From NCBI GenBank assembly GCA_018896355.1, contig JAHIMW010000172.1, positions 1-44,429 of the forward strand: DNA of 44,429 nucleotides, in the 5' to 3' direction. The notes under the pieces were generated by a model, which was not told the DNA's origin, searched no databases, and saw only the letters and a list, made by a program, of their open reading frames with translations. Below, in pieces: positions 24,065-33,848 of the stretch. Source of the DNA: Pseudomonadota bacterium (GTDB lineage Bacteria; Desulfobacterota; Syntrophia; Syntrophales; UBA5619). The first letter of the stretch is position 1; every line of letters starts with the position of its first letter. Both the position numbers and the translations under genes were made by a program.

Positions 24065-24811
24065 ATGAGCTTTACGATTGCCGTTTCCGGAAAAGGGGGC
24101 ACGGGAAAAACAACCTTTGCCGGCATGATCATCCGCTACCTGCTGGAAAAAAACAGGGGTCCCGTTCTGGCCGTCGATGCGGACTCCAATGCGAATCTGA
24201 ATGAAGTTTTGGGGATCGAAGTCAAATCGACGATTGGAGAGATGCGGGAACTGATGCGGGAAGAGGTTCCCACAGGCATGACCAAGGATGTCTGGTTTGA
24301 ATACAAGGTGCAGGAGGCGCTGACGGAGGCCAAAGGGTTCGACCTGCTCGCGATGGGGCGACCGGAGGGGGCTGGCTGTTACTGCGCCGCCAACACTCTC
24401 GCCCGCAAGTATATCGACATGCTTACCGAAAATTATCCGTATATTGTGATTGACAATGAAGCGGGGATGGAGCATTTTAGCCGTCTGACGACGAGGGATG
24501 TGGACCTGCTTTTCGTCCTCTCCGATTCCAGCCGGAGGGGCATCATGACCGCGGCGCGGATTCGCGATCTTGTAAGGGATCTCAAACTGAACATCAAAAA
24601 GGACCTCCTCGTTCTGAATCGTATGGAGGGTTCGCTGCTGCAGGAGACCGCGGAGGAGATCGAAAAAAACCGCCTCGATCTGGCAGGGATTGTCCCTTCC
24701 GACGAGGAGATAAACCGCTTTGACCGCAACGGAACGCCGACCTTCGGGCTGCCCGCTTCGGCTCCGTCCGTGCAGGCGGCATGGCGTATTTTTGAGAAGT
24801 ATATCCCATGA
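24065..24811 (+). CDS. cooC: CooC-type nickel-insertion ATPase for CODH/ACS
   Basis: A 248-residue MinD/NifH-like P-loop ATPase that loads nickel into CO dehydrogenase (CooC) or acetyl-CoA synthase (AcsF). The deviant Walker A motif GKGGTGKTT is at residues 9-17, the Walker-B-like VIDNEAGMEHFSR lies mid-protein, and the metal-binding CxC pair is C105/C107 (GAGCYCAAN). It starts 4 bases after the RACo stop, so the two are co-translated. Sequence alone does not separate the CooC and AcsF roles. Confidence 0.93.
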   Translation: MSFTIAVSGKGGTGKTTFAGMIIRYLLEKNRGPVLAVDADSNANLNEVLGIEVKSTIGEMRELMREEVPTGMTKDVWFEYKVQEALTEAKGFDLLAMGRPEGAGCYCAANTLARKYIDMLTENYPYIVIDNEAGMEHFSRLTTRDVDLLFVLSDSSRRGIMTAARIRDLVRDLKLNIKKDLLVLNRMEGSLLQETAEEIEKNRLDLAGIVPSDEEINRFDRNGTPTFGLPASAPSVQAAWRIFEKYIP

Positions 24812-24826
24812 GGCAATTGTAACAGT

Positions 24827-24874
24827 CCCCATAAATCCCCTCCCCCTTGGCGGGGGAGGGTGAGGGTGGGGGGG
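24827..24874. repeat. Interspersed C/G-rich palindromic repeat, copy 2
   Basis: CCCTCCCCC-TTGG-CGGGGGAGGG followed by TGAGGGTGGGGGGG. Same architecture as 13228-13279, including the trailing GAGGGTGGGGG arm. It lies in the 143-base gap between cooC and folD and would form a strong mRNA hairpin. Confidence 0.75.
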
Positions 24875-24954
24875 AAGGTTGCCACGGATCATCATATTTT
24901 AGAAGGTAAGGTTTTCGTGACAGCCGAAACGGAAAGGAAAGGAGATCGGGGAAG

Positions 24955-25848
24955 ATGACGGCAAAATTGATCAACGGCAATGAAATCGCGCGGCAGATCC
25001 GGGAAGAGCTGAAGAAGGAGACGGAGCATCTGAAGAGCGGGCACAACGTGGTCCCCGGCCTGGTGACCATTCTGGTGGGTGAGAATCCCGCGTCGCTCAG
25101 TTACGTCACCGCAAAGCAGAAGACCTCCAAAGAACTGGGGTTTTATTCGATTCAGGATAACCAGCCGGAAACCGTTTCGGAGGGGGAGCTGCTCGCGCTG
25201 ATCGAGAAATACAACAAGGATCCCAAAATTCACGGCATTCTCGTGCAGCTTCCGCTGCCCAAGCACATCAATGAGACCAAGGTGCTCCTCGCGATCGACC
25301 CCTGCAAGGATGTGGACGGCTTTCATCCGATCAACGTGGGAAAGCTGATGATCGGCGAGGCGGATTATCTTCCCTGCACACCGGCGGGCATCCAGCAACT
25401 GCTGATCCGAACCGGCGTCGAGACCAGCGGCGCCGAGGTCGTGGTCGTGGGCCGTTCGAACATTGTCGGGAAGCCGATCGCCAATATCCTTCTGCAAAAA
25501 CAAAAAGGGGCCAACGCGACCGTAACCATCTGCCATACCGGTTCCAAAAACATGGAGTTCCACACGAAGAGGGCGGACATCCTGATCGTCGCCGCCGGCA
25601 AACCGAAGGCCATCACCGCCGATATGGTGAAGGAGGGGGCCGTGGTGATCGATGTCGGCGTGAACCGGATCGGGATGACGCCGGAGGGCAAGGCCAAACT
25701 CTGCGGTGACGTCGATTTCGAAAACGTGAAGGAAAAAGCAGGCGCCATTACCCCGGTTCCCGGCGGCGTCGGTCCGATGACGATCACGATGCTGATGATG
25801 AATACCGTAAAAGCCGCGGGAATCGCCGCCGGCGTGAAACATAATTGA
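24955..25848 (+). CDS. folD: Methylene-THF dehydrogenase / methenyl-THF cyclohydrolase
   Basis: A 297-residue bifunctional enzyme interconverting 10-formyl-, methenyl- and methylene-THF with NAD(P). Catalytic Y50 and K54 lie in SYVTAKQK, the nucleotide site is VVVGRSNIVGKP, and the C-terminal PGGVGPMTI is intact. QLPLPKH and DVDGFHP are also present. It supplies both middle steps of the methyl branch, so no separate cyclohydrolase is needed. An AAGGAGA ribosome site lies upstream. Confidence 0.97.
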   Translation: MTAKLINGNEIARQIREELKKETEHLKSGHNVVPGLVTILVGENPASLSYVTAKQKTSKELGFYSIQDNQPETVSEGELLALIEKYNKDPKIHGILVQLPLPKHINETKVLLAIDPCKDVDGFHPINVGKLMIGEADYLPCTPAGIQQLLIRTGVETSGAEVVVVGRSNIVGKPIANILLQKQKGANATVTICHTGSKNMEFHTKRADILIVAAGKPKAITADMVKEGAVVIDVGVNRIGMTPEGKAKLCGDVDFENVKEKAGAITPVPGGVGPMTITMLMMNTVKAAGIAAGVKHN

Positions 25849-25893
25849 TTAAAACCATATCATAACAATTCTGCAGAAAGGAAGGGACCGATA

Positions 25894-26054
25894 ATGTCTC
25901 AGCAATTGGAAGAAAAGACCTCTTTTGATGGGTGCAAGATTCAGGTGTTGGCGAGACCTGCGAAGAGGGAAAACCCGAAAAACCGGAGAACTGGCGGGAA
26001 AAATTGAAAACCCGGGAAGATATGATGGCCTATCTCAAAACAGGGGTTCGTTGA
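25894..26054 (+). pseudogene. Small frameshifted gene inside the acs operon
   Basis: An ATG at 25894 follows GAAAGGAAGGGA and gives MSQQLEEKTSFDG, but this frame soon becomes basic and ends at 26007. The -1 frame downstream reads WVQDSGVGETCEEG, then KPENWREKLKTREDMMAYL and TGVR before a TGA near 26054. Adding one T at about 25928 (GATGGG to GATTGGG) joins them into one 53-residue acidic protein. The cause may be a real mutation or a sequencing error. No family is recognised. It sits between folD and acsD. Confidence 0.55.
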
Positions 26055-26146
26055 TCGCAACGCTTTCACTGTCAGGGGTAACTTTCCGGCGCTTGCCGGA
26101 GGCGACCCGTGCAGCGGAGGCGGTCAATTAACAGGAGGAAAAACTC

Positions 26147-27091
26147 ATGCCATTCGCAATACCCAAAACTATCTACACGGGAAAGATCAAGGAAGTCGTA
26201 CTGGGAAGGGGACCCAAGGCGATTACGGTGGGCGGGGAAACCTCTTATCCGTTTCATCTCTTTGAAGGGGAGATGCCCCATCCACCCCGCATCGCACTCG
26301 AAGTGTACGATACGCCGCCCGATAACTGGGCGGAGGCCGCTCTCGAACCCTACCGGGATGTTATCGGTGATCCCGTCGCCTGGGCCAAGAAGGCGGCGGA
26401 GGTGTACGGCGCCGATCTGATCGCGCTGCAACTGATCAGCACGGACCCCAACGGCCTCAATGCCCCGAGCGATCAGGCGACCGAAACGGCGAAGAAGGTC
26501 GCCGCGGCCGTCGAGATTCCGGTGATCGTAAACGGCAGCGGCAGCCCCGACAAGGATGCCGAACTGCTCCGCAAGGTCGCTGAGGCGTGCGATGGAATGA
26601 ACCTCGTCATCAGCCCCGTTGTGGAGGAGAATTACAAGCAGATCGGCGCCGGCGCCATCGCCTACAAACATACCGTCGCCGCCAACAGCCCGATAGACAT
26701 AAACCTGGCCAAGCAGCTCAACATCCTGCTGGGCAACCTCGGGGTGCCGGACAGACAGGTCATCGTTGATCCGACCACCGGCGGGCTCGGCTACGGAATC
26801 GAATATACCTACTCGGTCATGGAGCGCGACCGGATGGCAGCCCTCACGCAGCAGGACGAAAGACTGCAATTTCCCATCATCTGCAATATGGCCAAGGAGG
26901 TCTGGAAGACCAAAGAGGCCAAGGCCAAAACAGAAGATGCCCCCCTCCTCGGGGATGCTGCCCGACGGGGGATTATCATGGAGGCCATGACCGCAACCTT
27001 GCTTCTCCTGGCCGGGGCGGATGTGCTTGTGATGAGACACCCCGAAGCGGTACGGCTGGTGCGAGAGATGATCAAGGATTTTTCCGCGTAA
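26147..27091 (+). CDS. acsD: Corrinoid iron-sulfur protein small subunit
   Basis: A 314-residue TIM-barrel subunit of the CFeSP, which carries the methyl group between methyl-THF and acetyl-CoA synthase. It matches AcsD/CdhD: GGETSYPFHLFEGEMPHPP near residues 28-46, ADLIALQLISTDPNG, and VIVDPTTGGLGYGIEYTYS. AGGAGGAAAA lies before the ATG. The large subunit acsC follows after cooS and acsB. Confidence 0.95.
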   Translation: MPFAIPKTIYTGKIKEVVLGRGPKAITVGGETSYPFHLFEGEMPHPPRIALEVYDTPPDNWAEAALEPYRDVIGDPVAWAKKAAEVYGADLIALQLISTDPNGLNAPSDQATETAKKVAAAVEIPVIVNGSGSPDKDAELLRKVAEACDGMNLVISPVVEENYKQIGAGAIAYKHTVAANSPIDINLAKQLNILLGNLGVPDRQVIVDPTTGGLGYGIEYTYSVMERDRMAALTQQDERLQFPIICNMAKEVWKTKEAKAKTEDAPLLGDAARRGIIMEAMTATLLLLAGADVLVMRHPEAVRLVREMIKDFSA

Positions 27092-27137
27092 AGAACCCTT
27101 TTCGGCTCGATGCCGGGAAACATAAGGAGGAGCATGA

Positions 27138-29177
27138 ATGTCGGACGAGACAAAAGACAAGATAAAGCTCATGGAGAAGGAAAAGAAACAGATTAAGCCG
27201 GAAGAAAAGTCGGTGGACCCGGCGACCATCAAAATGCTCTACAAGGCCCAGGCCGATGGGGTTGAAACAATATTTGATCGTGCTGAAAACATGAAACCCT
27301 GCCCAATCGGCATCCAGGGAACCTGCTGCAAGCTCTGCTCCCAGGGACCGTGCCGTTTGCCCCTGACCAAGAAGGATATAGAGGGGAAAGATACCCGTCA
27401 GGGGCTCTGTGGCGCCACGCCGGAAACCATTGCGGCCAGGAATTTCGCCCGGATGGTGGCCGCGGGAGCGGCCGCCCATTCCGATCATGGACGCAGCGTG
27501 ACGGAGGTATTCCTGGCGGCGGCCCGTCGCGAGTCCCCGGATTATGACATAGTGGATGAGAAAAAGCTGCGGGCCATCGCCCCTGATTTCGGCGTGGCCA
27601 TCAGCGTCACCGTCGATGACGTGGAAACGCCACGGGGTAAATATGAGATCGCCGTCGAGGTCGGGGAAAAGGCCCTCGGTGAATGGGGTAAGCAGCATGG
27701 TGAGATCTATTACGCCAAGCGCGCCCCGAAGGCGAGGTACGACCTCTGGAAGAAGCTGGATATAATCCCCCGGGGCATCGATCGGGAGATCGTGGAGATC
27801 ATGCACCGGACCCACATGGGGGTCGATCAGGATTACGAGAACATTGTGAAGCAGTGCTTCCGGGCCGCCCTGGCGGATGGCTGGGCCGGTTCCATGATCG
27901 CCACGGATTTGCAGGATGTCCTGTTCGGCACCCCCCATCCGATCCACGGCGAGATTAACCTGGGCGTCCTGAAGGAAGACCATGTGAATATTGTCGTCCA
28001 TGGTCATGAGGCGCTGTTGGCCGAGATGATCGTGGTGGCTTCACGTGATCCTGAAATGGTGAGCTATGCGAAAAGCAAGGGCGCCAAAGGCATCGTCCTG
28101 GCCGGCATGTGCTGCACCGCCAATGAAATTCTGGTTCGTCACGGGATGCCCATTGCCGGGAACTACCTGCAGCAGGAACTGGCCATCGTCACCGGTGTGG
28201 TGGATGCGATGACGGTTGATGTCCAGTGTATCATGGAAAGCCTGGCCAATGTCTGCGCCTGCTACCATACGAAGCTCATCACCACCAATAGCCGCTGCAA
28301 GATTGCCTCCGGTGAAACCATTCATGTGGAGTTCGACGAACATAACGCCCTAACCGATGCCAAAAAGATCGTGAAGATTGCGATTGACAACTTCCCCAAT
28401 CGGAAAGGGGCTGCGATGATCCCCCGCGAGAAGGAGAAGATGGTCGTGGGCTTCAGCTATGAGGCCATCGAGTACAACCTGGGCGGAACCTTCCGCGGCT
28501 CCTATGTTCCCCTGAATGACAACATCATCAATGGCCGGATCCGGGGGATCGCCGCGATTGTGGGTTGTAACAATGCCAGGAGCATGCACGACAATGCCCA
28601 TCTGATCCTGGCCAAGGAACTGCTCAAAAATGACGTGATCATCCTTACCACGGGCTGTGCCGCCATGGCCTTCGGCAAAGCGGGGCTGTTGACGCCCGAG
28701 GCGGCGAAGGTCTATTGTGGCCCCGGCCTTGCCGAGGTGTGCGAGACGGTGGGCATCCCCCCGATCCTTCACATGGGGTCCTGCGTGGATAACAGCCGGA
28801 TGCTCTCGGCGGCCTCCGCGGTAGTGGCGGCGGGGGGGTTGGGCAATGATCCCAGCGACCTGCCTTTGGCGGGTTGCGCCCCCGAATGGATGAGCGAAAA
28901 GGCCGTAGCCATCGGACATTATTTTGAGGGCAGCGGCGTCTATGTCATCTTCGGCGCCGGTCTGCCCGTGGACGGGGCGCCCGTATTCAAGGACTACCTC
29001 TTCAACGGCTTGGAGAAGGTGGTGGGCGGCAAATGGGACGTGGCGGAAGATCCCTACGAAATGGCCCGCCGGATGCTGGCCCACATTGACAAGAAACGCA
29101 AGGCCCTTGGGATCGACAAGGCCCGGGATCGGGTGCTGATGGATATGGCGGATCGGCAGAAGCTGTCTGCAGGGTAA
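27138..29177 (+). CDS. cooS: Anaerobic Ni-Fe carbon monoxide dehydrogenase catalytic subunit
   Basis: A 679-residue CODH (AcsA/CooS) that interconverts CO2 and CO for acetyl-CoA synthase. D- and B-cluster cysteines are C55, C63, C64, C67, C72 and C91. C-cluster ligands appear in order: His in VVHGHEALL, Cys in GMCCTANE, Cys in VQCIMES, GCNNARSMHDN, TTGCAAMAFGKAG, and HMGSCVDNSR. The acid-base lysine is in WMSEKAVAIG. The full set of ligands indicates an active enzyme. AAGGAGGAG precedes the ATG. It neighbours acsB, so it is the complex-forming type. Confidence 0.97.
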   Translation: MSDETKDKIKLMEKEKKQIKPEEKSVDPATIKMLYKAQADGVETIFDRAENMKPCPIGIQGTCCKLCSQGPCRLPLTKKDIEGKDTRQGLCGATPETIAARNFARMVAAGAAAHSDHGRSVTEVFLAAARRESPDYDIVDEKKLRAIAPDFGVAISVTVDDVETPRGKYEIAVEVGEKALGEWGKQHGEIYYAKRAPKARYDLWKKLDIIPRGIDREIVEIMHRTHMGVDQDYENIVKQCFRAALADGWAGSMIATDLQDVLFGTPHPIHGEINLGVLKEDHVNIVVHGHEALLAEMIVVASRDPEMVSYAKSKGAKGIVLAGMCCTANEILVRHGMPIAGNYLQQELAIVTGVVDAMTVDVQCIMESLANVCACYHTKLITTNSRCKIASGETIHVEFDEHNALTDAKKIVKIAIDNFPNRKGAAMIPREKEKMVVGFSYEAIEYNLGGTFRGSYVPLNDNIINGRIRGIAAIVGCNNARSMHDNAHLILAKELLKNDVIILTTGCAAMAFGKAGLLTPEAAKVYCGPGLAEVCETVGIPPILHMGSCVDNSRMLSAASAVVAAGGLGNDPSDLPLAGCAPEWMSEKAVAIGHYFEGSGVYVIFGAGLPVDGAPVFKDYLFNGLEKVVGGKWDVAEDPYEMARRMLAHIDKKRKALGIDKARDRVLMDMADRQKLSAG

Positions 29178-29279
29178 ATGAGACGCAGGGCTTACGGTGG
29201 AAGGGCGCGATGTCTCAATCCCTTAAGACTTAAGTCCTAAACCATAAGCCATAACTTAAACAAGAAGGGAGGATGCTGC
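29178..29279. other. Gap between cooS and acsB with short repeats
   Basis: About 100 bases with a run of related words (CTTAAGACTTAAG, then CCTAAACCATAAG and CCATAACTTAA). It may form a weak stem; no gene. AGGGAGG before 29280 is the acsB ribosome site. Confidence 0.4.
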
Positions 29280-31493
29280 ATGTCCAAATTAGTTGCCTTT
29301 GCTGCAATTCAGGGCGCATATAATATCGTTTCCAAGGCCGAGGGTAAATTGAAGAAGACCCTGGAAAAATACGGACCTGAACAGAAACTGGAATTTCCCA
29401 ATACCGCCTATTACCTGCCCATTATCTATTCGATTCTGGGCATCCCGGTTAAGACCCTGGCCGATGCCAAGAAACCCATGGAAATCTGCCGGGGTCTGCT
29501 CCCGTCCCATATAAAGAATGTTTATCACTTGCCCTACCTGGGCCCCTTGCTGGATGCCGGCATGGCGGCCATCCTGGCCGAGGAGATAGTGGAGGCCATT
29601 CGCTATATCGAGGATCCCGGTTTTTACCTCACGAGCGAAGAGATCGACGAGGCCTCCGGGAAGATCTGGCTGGGCGCTGCCGAGGACGTGATCTTCCGGA
29701 AGAGGGGGATTGAATTTGTGGATGGCTCCGCCCCGGGCTTTGCCGCCATTGTGGGTGCGGCCCCTGATCCCGAGACGGCAAAGAAGATTGCCGAGGAATA
29801 TCAGAAAAAGAACCTCTATGTATTCATGGCAGGCAACCAGAATGGCACCACCTTCTCGGAGCAGCTCCTCGAAGCAGGGGTGCAGATCGGCTGGAATACA
29901 CGTCTGGTCCCCTTCGGACCGGATATCTCCGCCGCCGTCTTCGCCCTGGGTTTTGCCAACCGGGCCGCCATGGCCTTTGGCGGGGTGCAGCCAGGCGACG
30001 CCAAGAAGATGCTTCTTTACAACAAGGATCGGATATTTGCCTTTGTCAACGCCCTGGGTGATGTAGGCGCCGAGTGGGCAGCCAACGCAGCGGGCTGTGT
30101 GAACTGGGGCTTCCCCACCATCGCCGATACGGATATTCCGGAAATCCTGCCCACGGGCGTGTGTACCTATGAACATGTGGTGGCCAATGTCCCTCACGAC
30201 CAGATGGTCCAGCGGTCCGTTGAGATAAGGGGCCTGAAGGTTACGGTGGCGGATGTCCCGGTGCCGGTCGCCTATGGACCGGCCTTTGAGGGTGAACGGG
30301 TCCGTGGTGAGGATATCTATCTGGAGTCCGGCGGTGGTCGGACCGAGGCCGTTGAGTGGGTCACCACCAAGAACATCAACGAAGTCGAAGACGGCAAGGT
30401 AGAGGTTATCGGTCCCGATCTGGATCAACTCACCCCGCCGGCCCAGCTTCCCCTGGCCATTGTGGCGGAGGTGGCGGGCCGGAAGATGCAGGAGGATTTC
30501 GAGCCGATCCTGGAACGTCAGATCCACCATCTCATTAACTATGCCCAGGGGCTGATGCACATCGGCCAGCGGGACATCGCCTGGGTGAGGATAAGCAAGG
30601 CTGCGGTGGATAAGGGACTCCGTCTGTCCGATATTGGCCGGATCCTTCATGCCAAGTTCCACCAGGATTTTGGTGCCATCTTCGACAAGGTGCAGGTAAA
30701 GATCTATACGGAAAAGAAAAAGGTGAGCGAGCTGCTAACCAAGGCCCGGGCAGTTTACGCCAAGCGGGATGCGCGGATCGAGGGGATGACCGACGAGACC
30801 ACCGATACCTTCTACTCCTGTACCCTCTGCCAGTCCTTTGCCCCCAGCCACGTCTGCGTTATCAGTCCCGAGCGGACGGGGCTCTGCGGCGCCTACAACT
30901 GGATGGACTGCAAGGCCGCCTTCGAGATCAACCCGACCGGTCCCAACCAGCCCATTCCCAAGGGCGACATGCTGGATCCGAAACTCGGGCAGTGGAAGGG
31001 CACCAATGACTTTGTGCTGAATGCGTCCCGTCAGAAGATCGCCCAGGTCAGCCTCTACAGCATGATGGTCGATCCAATGACCACCTGCGGCTGCTGCGAA
31101 TGCATCGCTGCCGTACTGCCCATGTGCAACGGTATCATGACTGTGGGACGGGATTACACGGGGATGACCCCCTGCGGCATGAAGTTTACGACGCTGGCCG
31201 GTTCCGCGGGCGGCGGCGCGGTGACGCCGGGATTCCTGGGTCACAGCAAATACAATATCACGCAGAGAAAGTGGCTTTCGGGCGACGGCGGGCTGTTGCG
31301 TCTGGTCTGGCTGCCCAAGATGCTCAAAGACGAGCTCCGGGAGCGGCTGCATAAGCGTTGCGAAGAGATAGGGATCCCCGACTTTATCGATAGGATCGCC
31401 GACGAAACCATCGGGTTGACGGAAGACGAAATACTGCCGTTCCTGGAGGAAAAGAAGCATCCGGCGCTGACGATGGAATCGATCCTGGAATAA
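29280..31493 (+). CDS. acsB: Acetyl-CoA synthase
   Basis: A 737-residue bacterial-type ACS that assembles or cleaves acetyl-CoA from CO, CoA and a methyl group. The N-terminal CODH-docking domain is present, unlike in archaeal CdhC. A-cluster ligands are intact: C514, C517, C526 and C536 (CTLCQ, HVCVIS, GLCGAYNW), and the CGC nickel motif at C603-G-C605. Length equals the Moorella-type enzyme. The gene lies directly after cooS and before the CFeSP large subunit. Confidence 0.97.
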   Translation: MSKLVAFAAIQGAYNIVSKAEGKLKKTLEKYGPEQKLEFPNTAYYLPIIYSILGIPVKTLADAKKPMEICRGLLPSHIKNVYHLPYLGPLLDAGMAAILAEEIVEAIRYIEDPGFYLTSEEIDEASGKIWLGAAEDVIFRKRGIEFVDGSAPGFAAIVGAAPDPETAKKIAEEYQKKNLYVFMAGNQNGTTFSEQLLEAGVQIGWNTRLVPFGPDISAAVFALGFANRAAMAFGGVQPGDAKKMLLYNKDRIFAFVNALGDVGAEWAANAAGCVNWGFPTIADTDIPEILPTGVCTYEHVVANVPHDQMVQRSVEIRGLKVTVADVPVPVAYGPAFEGERVRGEDIYLESGGGRTEAVEWVTTKNINEVEDGKVEVIGPDLDQLTPPAQLPLAIVAEVAGRKMQEDFEPILERQIHHLINYAQGLMHIGQRDIAWVRISKAAVDKGLRLSDIGRILHAKFHQDFGAIFDKVQVKIYTEKKKVSELLTKARAVYAKRDARIEGMTDETTDTFYSCTLCQSFAPSHVCVISPERTGLCGAYNWMDCKAAFEINPTGPNQPIPKGDMLDPKLGQWKGTNDFVLNASRQKIAQVSLYSMMVDPMTTCGCCECIAAVLPMCNGIMTVGRDYTGMTPCGMKFTTLAGSAGGGAVTPGFLGHSKYNITQRKWLSGDGGLLRLVWLPKMLKDELRERLHKRCEEIGIPDFIDRIADETIGLTEDEILPFLEEKKHPALTMESILE

Positions 31494-31544
31494 GGGGATA
31501 ACAGTTTATATCAATTGATGATTGAGGAGAAAGGAGAGTAGCTC

Positions 31545-32891
31545 ATGGCTCTTACAGGAATCCAGATATTCAAGTTGCTTCCGAAAACAAACTGCGGGGA
31601 GTGCGGCGTTCCCACCTGCCTTGCTTTCGCCATGAATCTGGCGGCGGCGAAGGCCGAACTGGCTTCATGCCCATACATATCGGAAGAATCCAAGACCCTG
31701 CTGTCGGAGGCGTCCGCGCCGCCGATTCGGCCCGTCGTCATCGGGAGCGGGGAGAATGTGGTCAAAATCGGCGGTGAGACTGTTCTGTTCCGCCATGAGA
31801 AAACCTTTGTAAACAAACCAGGTGTGGCGCTCCTGATCAGCGATACGATGCCCGCCGACGAGGTGGACGAGCGGATCAAGCGGTTTAATCTTTTGAAATA
31901 CGAATGGATCGGTCTTGTGCTGCGCGCGGAGCTGATCGCCGTCAGGAATGAATCCGGCGATACGGGCAAGTTTGAAGCGCTCGTGAAAAAGATCATGGAC
32001 GGCAGCGACGCCGCGCTGATCCTGATGAGCGAGAGCGCGGATGCCTTGAAGGCGGCCCTCCAGGTGTCCGCCCAGCGTGTCCCGCTGATTTACGCGGCGA
32101 CCGATGGAAACACGGATGCGATGGTGGCGCTTGCCAAGGAGTACAAATGCCCGCTTGTCGCCAAGGCCGCGAACCTCGATGAGCTGACCGCGCTGACCGA
32201 CAAGATCGGCGCTGCCGGCATCAAGGATATCGTTCTGGACGGTGGCGCCCGGACGGTACGGGGCGCCTTCGAAGAGCAGGTGTTCGTCCGCCGGGCCGCC
32301 CTCATTCAGAAGAATCGTTCGCTGGGATTTTCGACAATCGCCTTTCCCTGCGAAATGACAAAAGACCCGATGAAGGAGGCTTTGATCGCCGCCACGCTTA
32401 TTGCCAAGTATGCCGGGATCATCGTGCTCTCCGACTTCCAGGGGGAAAGCCTCTTCCCGCTTTTGGTTGCGAGGCTCAACATCTACACCGACCCGCAACG
32501 GCCGATGATGATGCAGCAGGGAATCTATCCGATCGGAAATCCGAACGAGGATTCGCCGGTGCTCATTACGACCAATTTTGCGCTGACCTACTTCATCGTC
32601 TCCGGTGAAATCGAGGCCAGCCGCGTACCCAGTTGGCTCATGGTGATGGATACGGAAGGGCTTTCCGTGCTGACCGCCTGGGCCGCCGGAAAGTTCGTCG
32701 GGGACGCCATCGGTCAGTTTGTGAAAAAATCCGGCATCACCGAAAAGGTCAAGCAAAGGAAGATCGTGATTCCGGGATTTGTGGCTGCCGTAAGTGGGGA
32801 TCTTGAAGAGGAGCTTGGGCCCGAATGGGAAGTCAGGATCGGACCCAGAGAAGCCGCCCACCTGGCGCCCTTCTTGAAACAGGGCGTTTGA
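31545..32891 (+). CDS. acsC: Corrinoid iron-sulfur protein large subunit
   Basis: A 448-residue CFeSP gamma subunit. The N-terminal [4Fe-4S] motif is C17-x2-C20-x4-C25-x16-C42. A TIM barrel follows, and a C-terminal B12-binding domain (GFVAAVSGDLEEELG near 405). It carries the methylated cobamide and is kept reduced by the RACo protein encoded upstream. GGAGAAAGGAGAG precedes the start. Confidence 0.96.
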   Translation: MALTGIQIFKLLPKTNCGECGVPTCLAFAMNLAAAKAELASCPYISEESKTLLSEASAPPIRPVVIGSGENVVKIGGETVLFRHEKTFVNKPGVALLISDTMPADEVDERIKRFNLLKYEWIGLVLRAELIAVRNESGDTGKFEALVKKIMDGSDAALILMSESADALKAALQVSAQRVPLIYAATDGNTDAMVALAKEYKCPLVAKAANLDELTALTDKIGAAGIKDIVLDGGARTVRGAFEEQVFVRRAALIQKNRSLGFSTIAFPCEMTKDPMKEALIAATLIAKYAGIIVLSDFQGESLFPLLVARLNIYTDPQRPMMMQQGIYPIGNPNEDSPVLITTNFALTYFIVSGEIEASRVPSWLMVMDTEGLSVLTAWAAGKFVGDAIGQFVKKSGITEKVKQRKIVIPGFVAAVSGDLEEELGPEWEVRIGPREAAHLAPFLKQGV

Positions 32892-32945
32892 GAAAACCGG
32901 GATCGGATTTCAGGCTCTTCAACTATAGAACAGGAGGTGTGATTA

Positions 32946-33848
32946 ATGATTCGCATTGGTGAAAACCTCAACGTGATGGTCAAGAAGATAGGCGTGGCCA
33001 TGATGGAAAGAAACCCCAAACCGATCCAGGATCTGGCAATGGCGGAAGCGAAAGCCGGGGTGGATTATATCGATATCAACCTGGGGCCGGCGCGTAAAGA
33101 GGGGGGCGCGTTGATGGCATGGGTCGTACAAACGGTCCAGGAAGTGGTCGATACACCCCTATATCTCGATACGATCAATATCGAGGCCATCGAGGCGGGT
33201 CTCAAGGTGTATCAAAACAAGAAAGGCAAGGCGGTCATCAATTCCATTATGGCCAGGCCCGAAAGCATGGAATCGAAATTCCCCCTTGCCCAGAAATACA
33301 ATGCAGGCCTCGTCGCCCTGCTCTGGGGACCTGCCGGTCTTCCCAGAGATGCAAGCGAAAGGGGCGTGCTGGCCGCCGAGTTGATGCAGAAGGCTACAGA
33401 GTTCGGCATTCCGAACGAGGACGTCTGGATTGATCCCATCGTCACACCGGTCACCAGCCCGCAGAGCCAGGTGCAGGTCCCGAGCTGCGTGGAGTTCATG
33501 ATGATGTTTCAGGACTTCCAGGAGATGGCCCCGGGGCTGAAGTCGACATGCGGTCTTTCCAATGTGTCCAACGGCGCCCCGGAACATCTGCGGCCTATTC
33601 TCAATCAGACCTATATGATGATGCTTGAACGTTACGGCATGGTCGGCGCCATCGTTGACGCCTTCGACGAAGAACTGAAGGCTTTTGCAGCCGGGAACAG
33701 GCCTGATCTCAGGGATCTGGTTTTCCGTACGATGGACGGCGAGGATGTCGACCCGGGCACACTGACCAAAGAGCAGGTCAATTACATAAAAACGACCAAG
33801 GTGCTGATGGGAAATATCCTCTACTCCGATTCCTGGCTGGAGCTCTAA
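32946..33848 (+). CDS. acsE: Methyl-THF:corrinoid iron-sulfur protein methyltransferase
   Basis: A 300-residue pterin-binding TIM barrel that moves the methyl group between methyl-THF and CFeSP. Family features: IGENLNV at the start, DYIDINLGPAR, LYLDTINIEAIEAG, and LSNVSNGAPE with the pterin-contacting Asn. ACAGGAGGTG precedes the ATG. Last intact gene of the operon; no clear terminator follows. Confidence 0.96.
   Translation: MIRIGENLNVMVKKIGVAMMERNPKPIQDLAMAEAKAGVDYIDINLGPARKEGGALMAWVVQTVQEVVDTPLYLDTINIEAIEAGLKVYQNKKGKAVINSIMARPESMESKFPLAQKYNAGLVALLWGPAGLPRDASERGVLAAELMQKATEFGIPNEDVWIDPIVTPVTSPQSQVQVPSCVEFMMMFQDFQEMAPGLKSTCGLSNVSNGAPEHLRPILNQTYMMMLERYGMVGAIVDAFDEELKAFAAGNRPDLRDLVFRTMDGEDVDPGTLTKEQVNYIKTTKVLMGNILYSDSWLEL

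Noticed and set aside
25894..25935. Programmed -1 ribosomal frameshift in the small acs-operon gene
   Set aside because: No slippery heptamer of the XXXYYYZ kind at the junction; a simple base loss explains it better.
27072..30662. Long minus-strand open frames across the CODH/ACS genes
   Set aside because: Antisense shadows of cooS and acsB.
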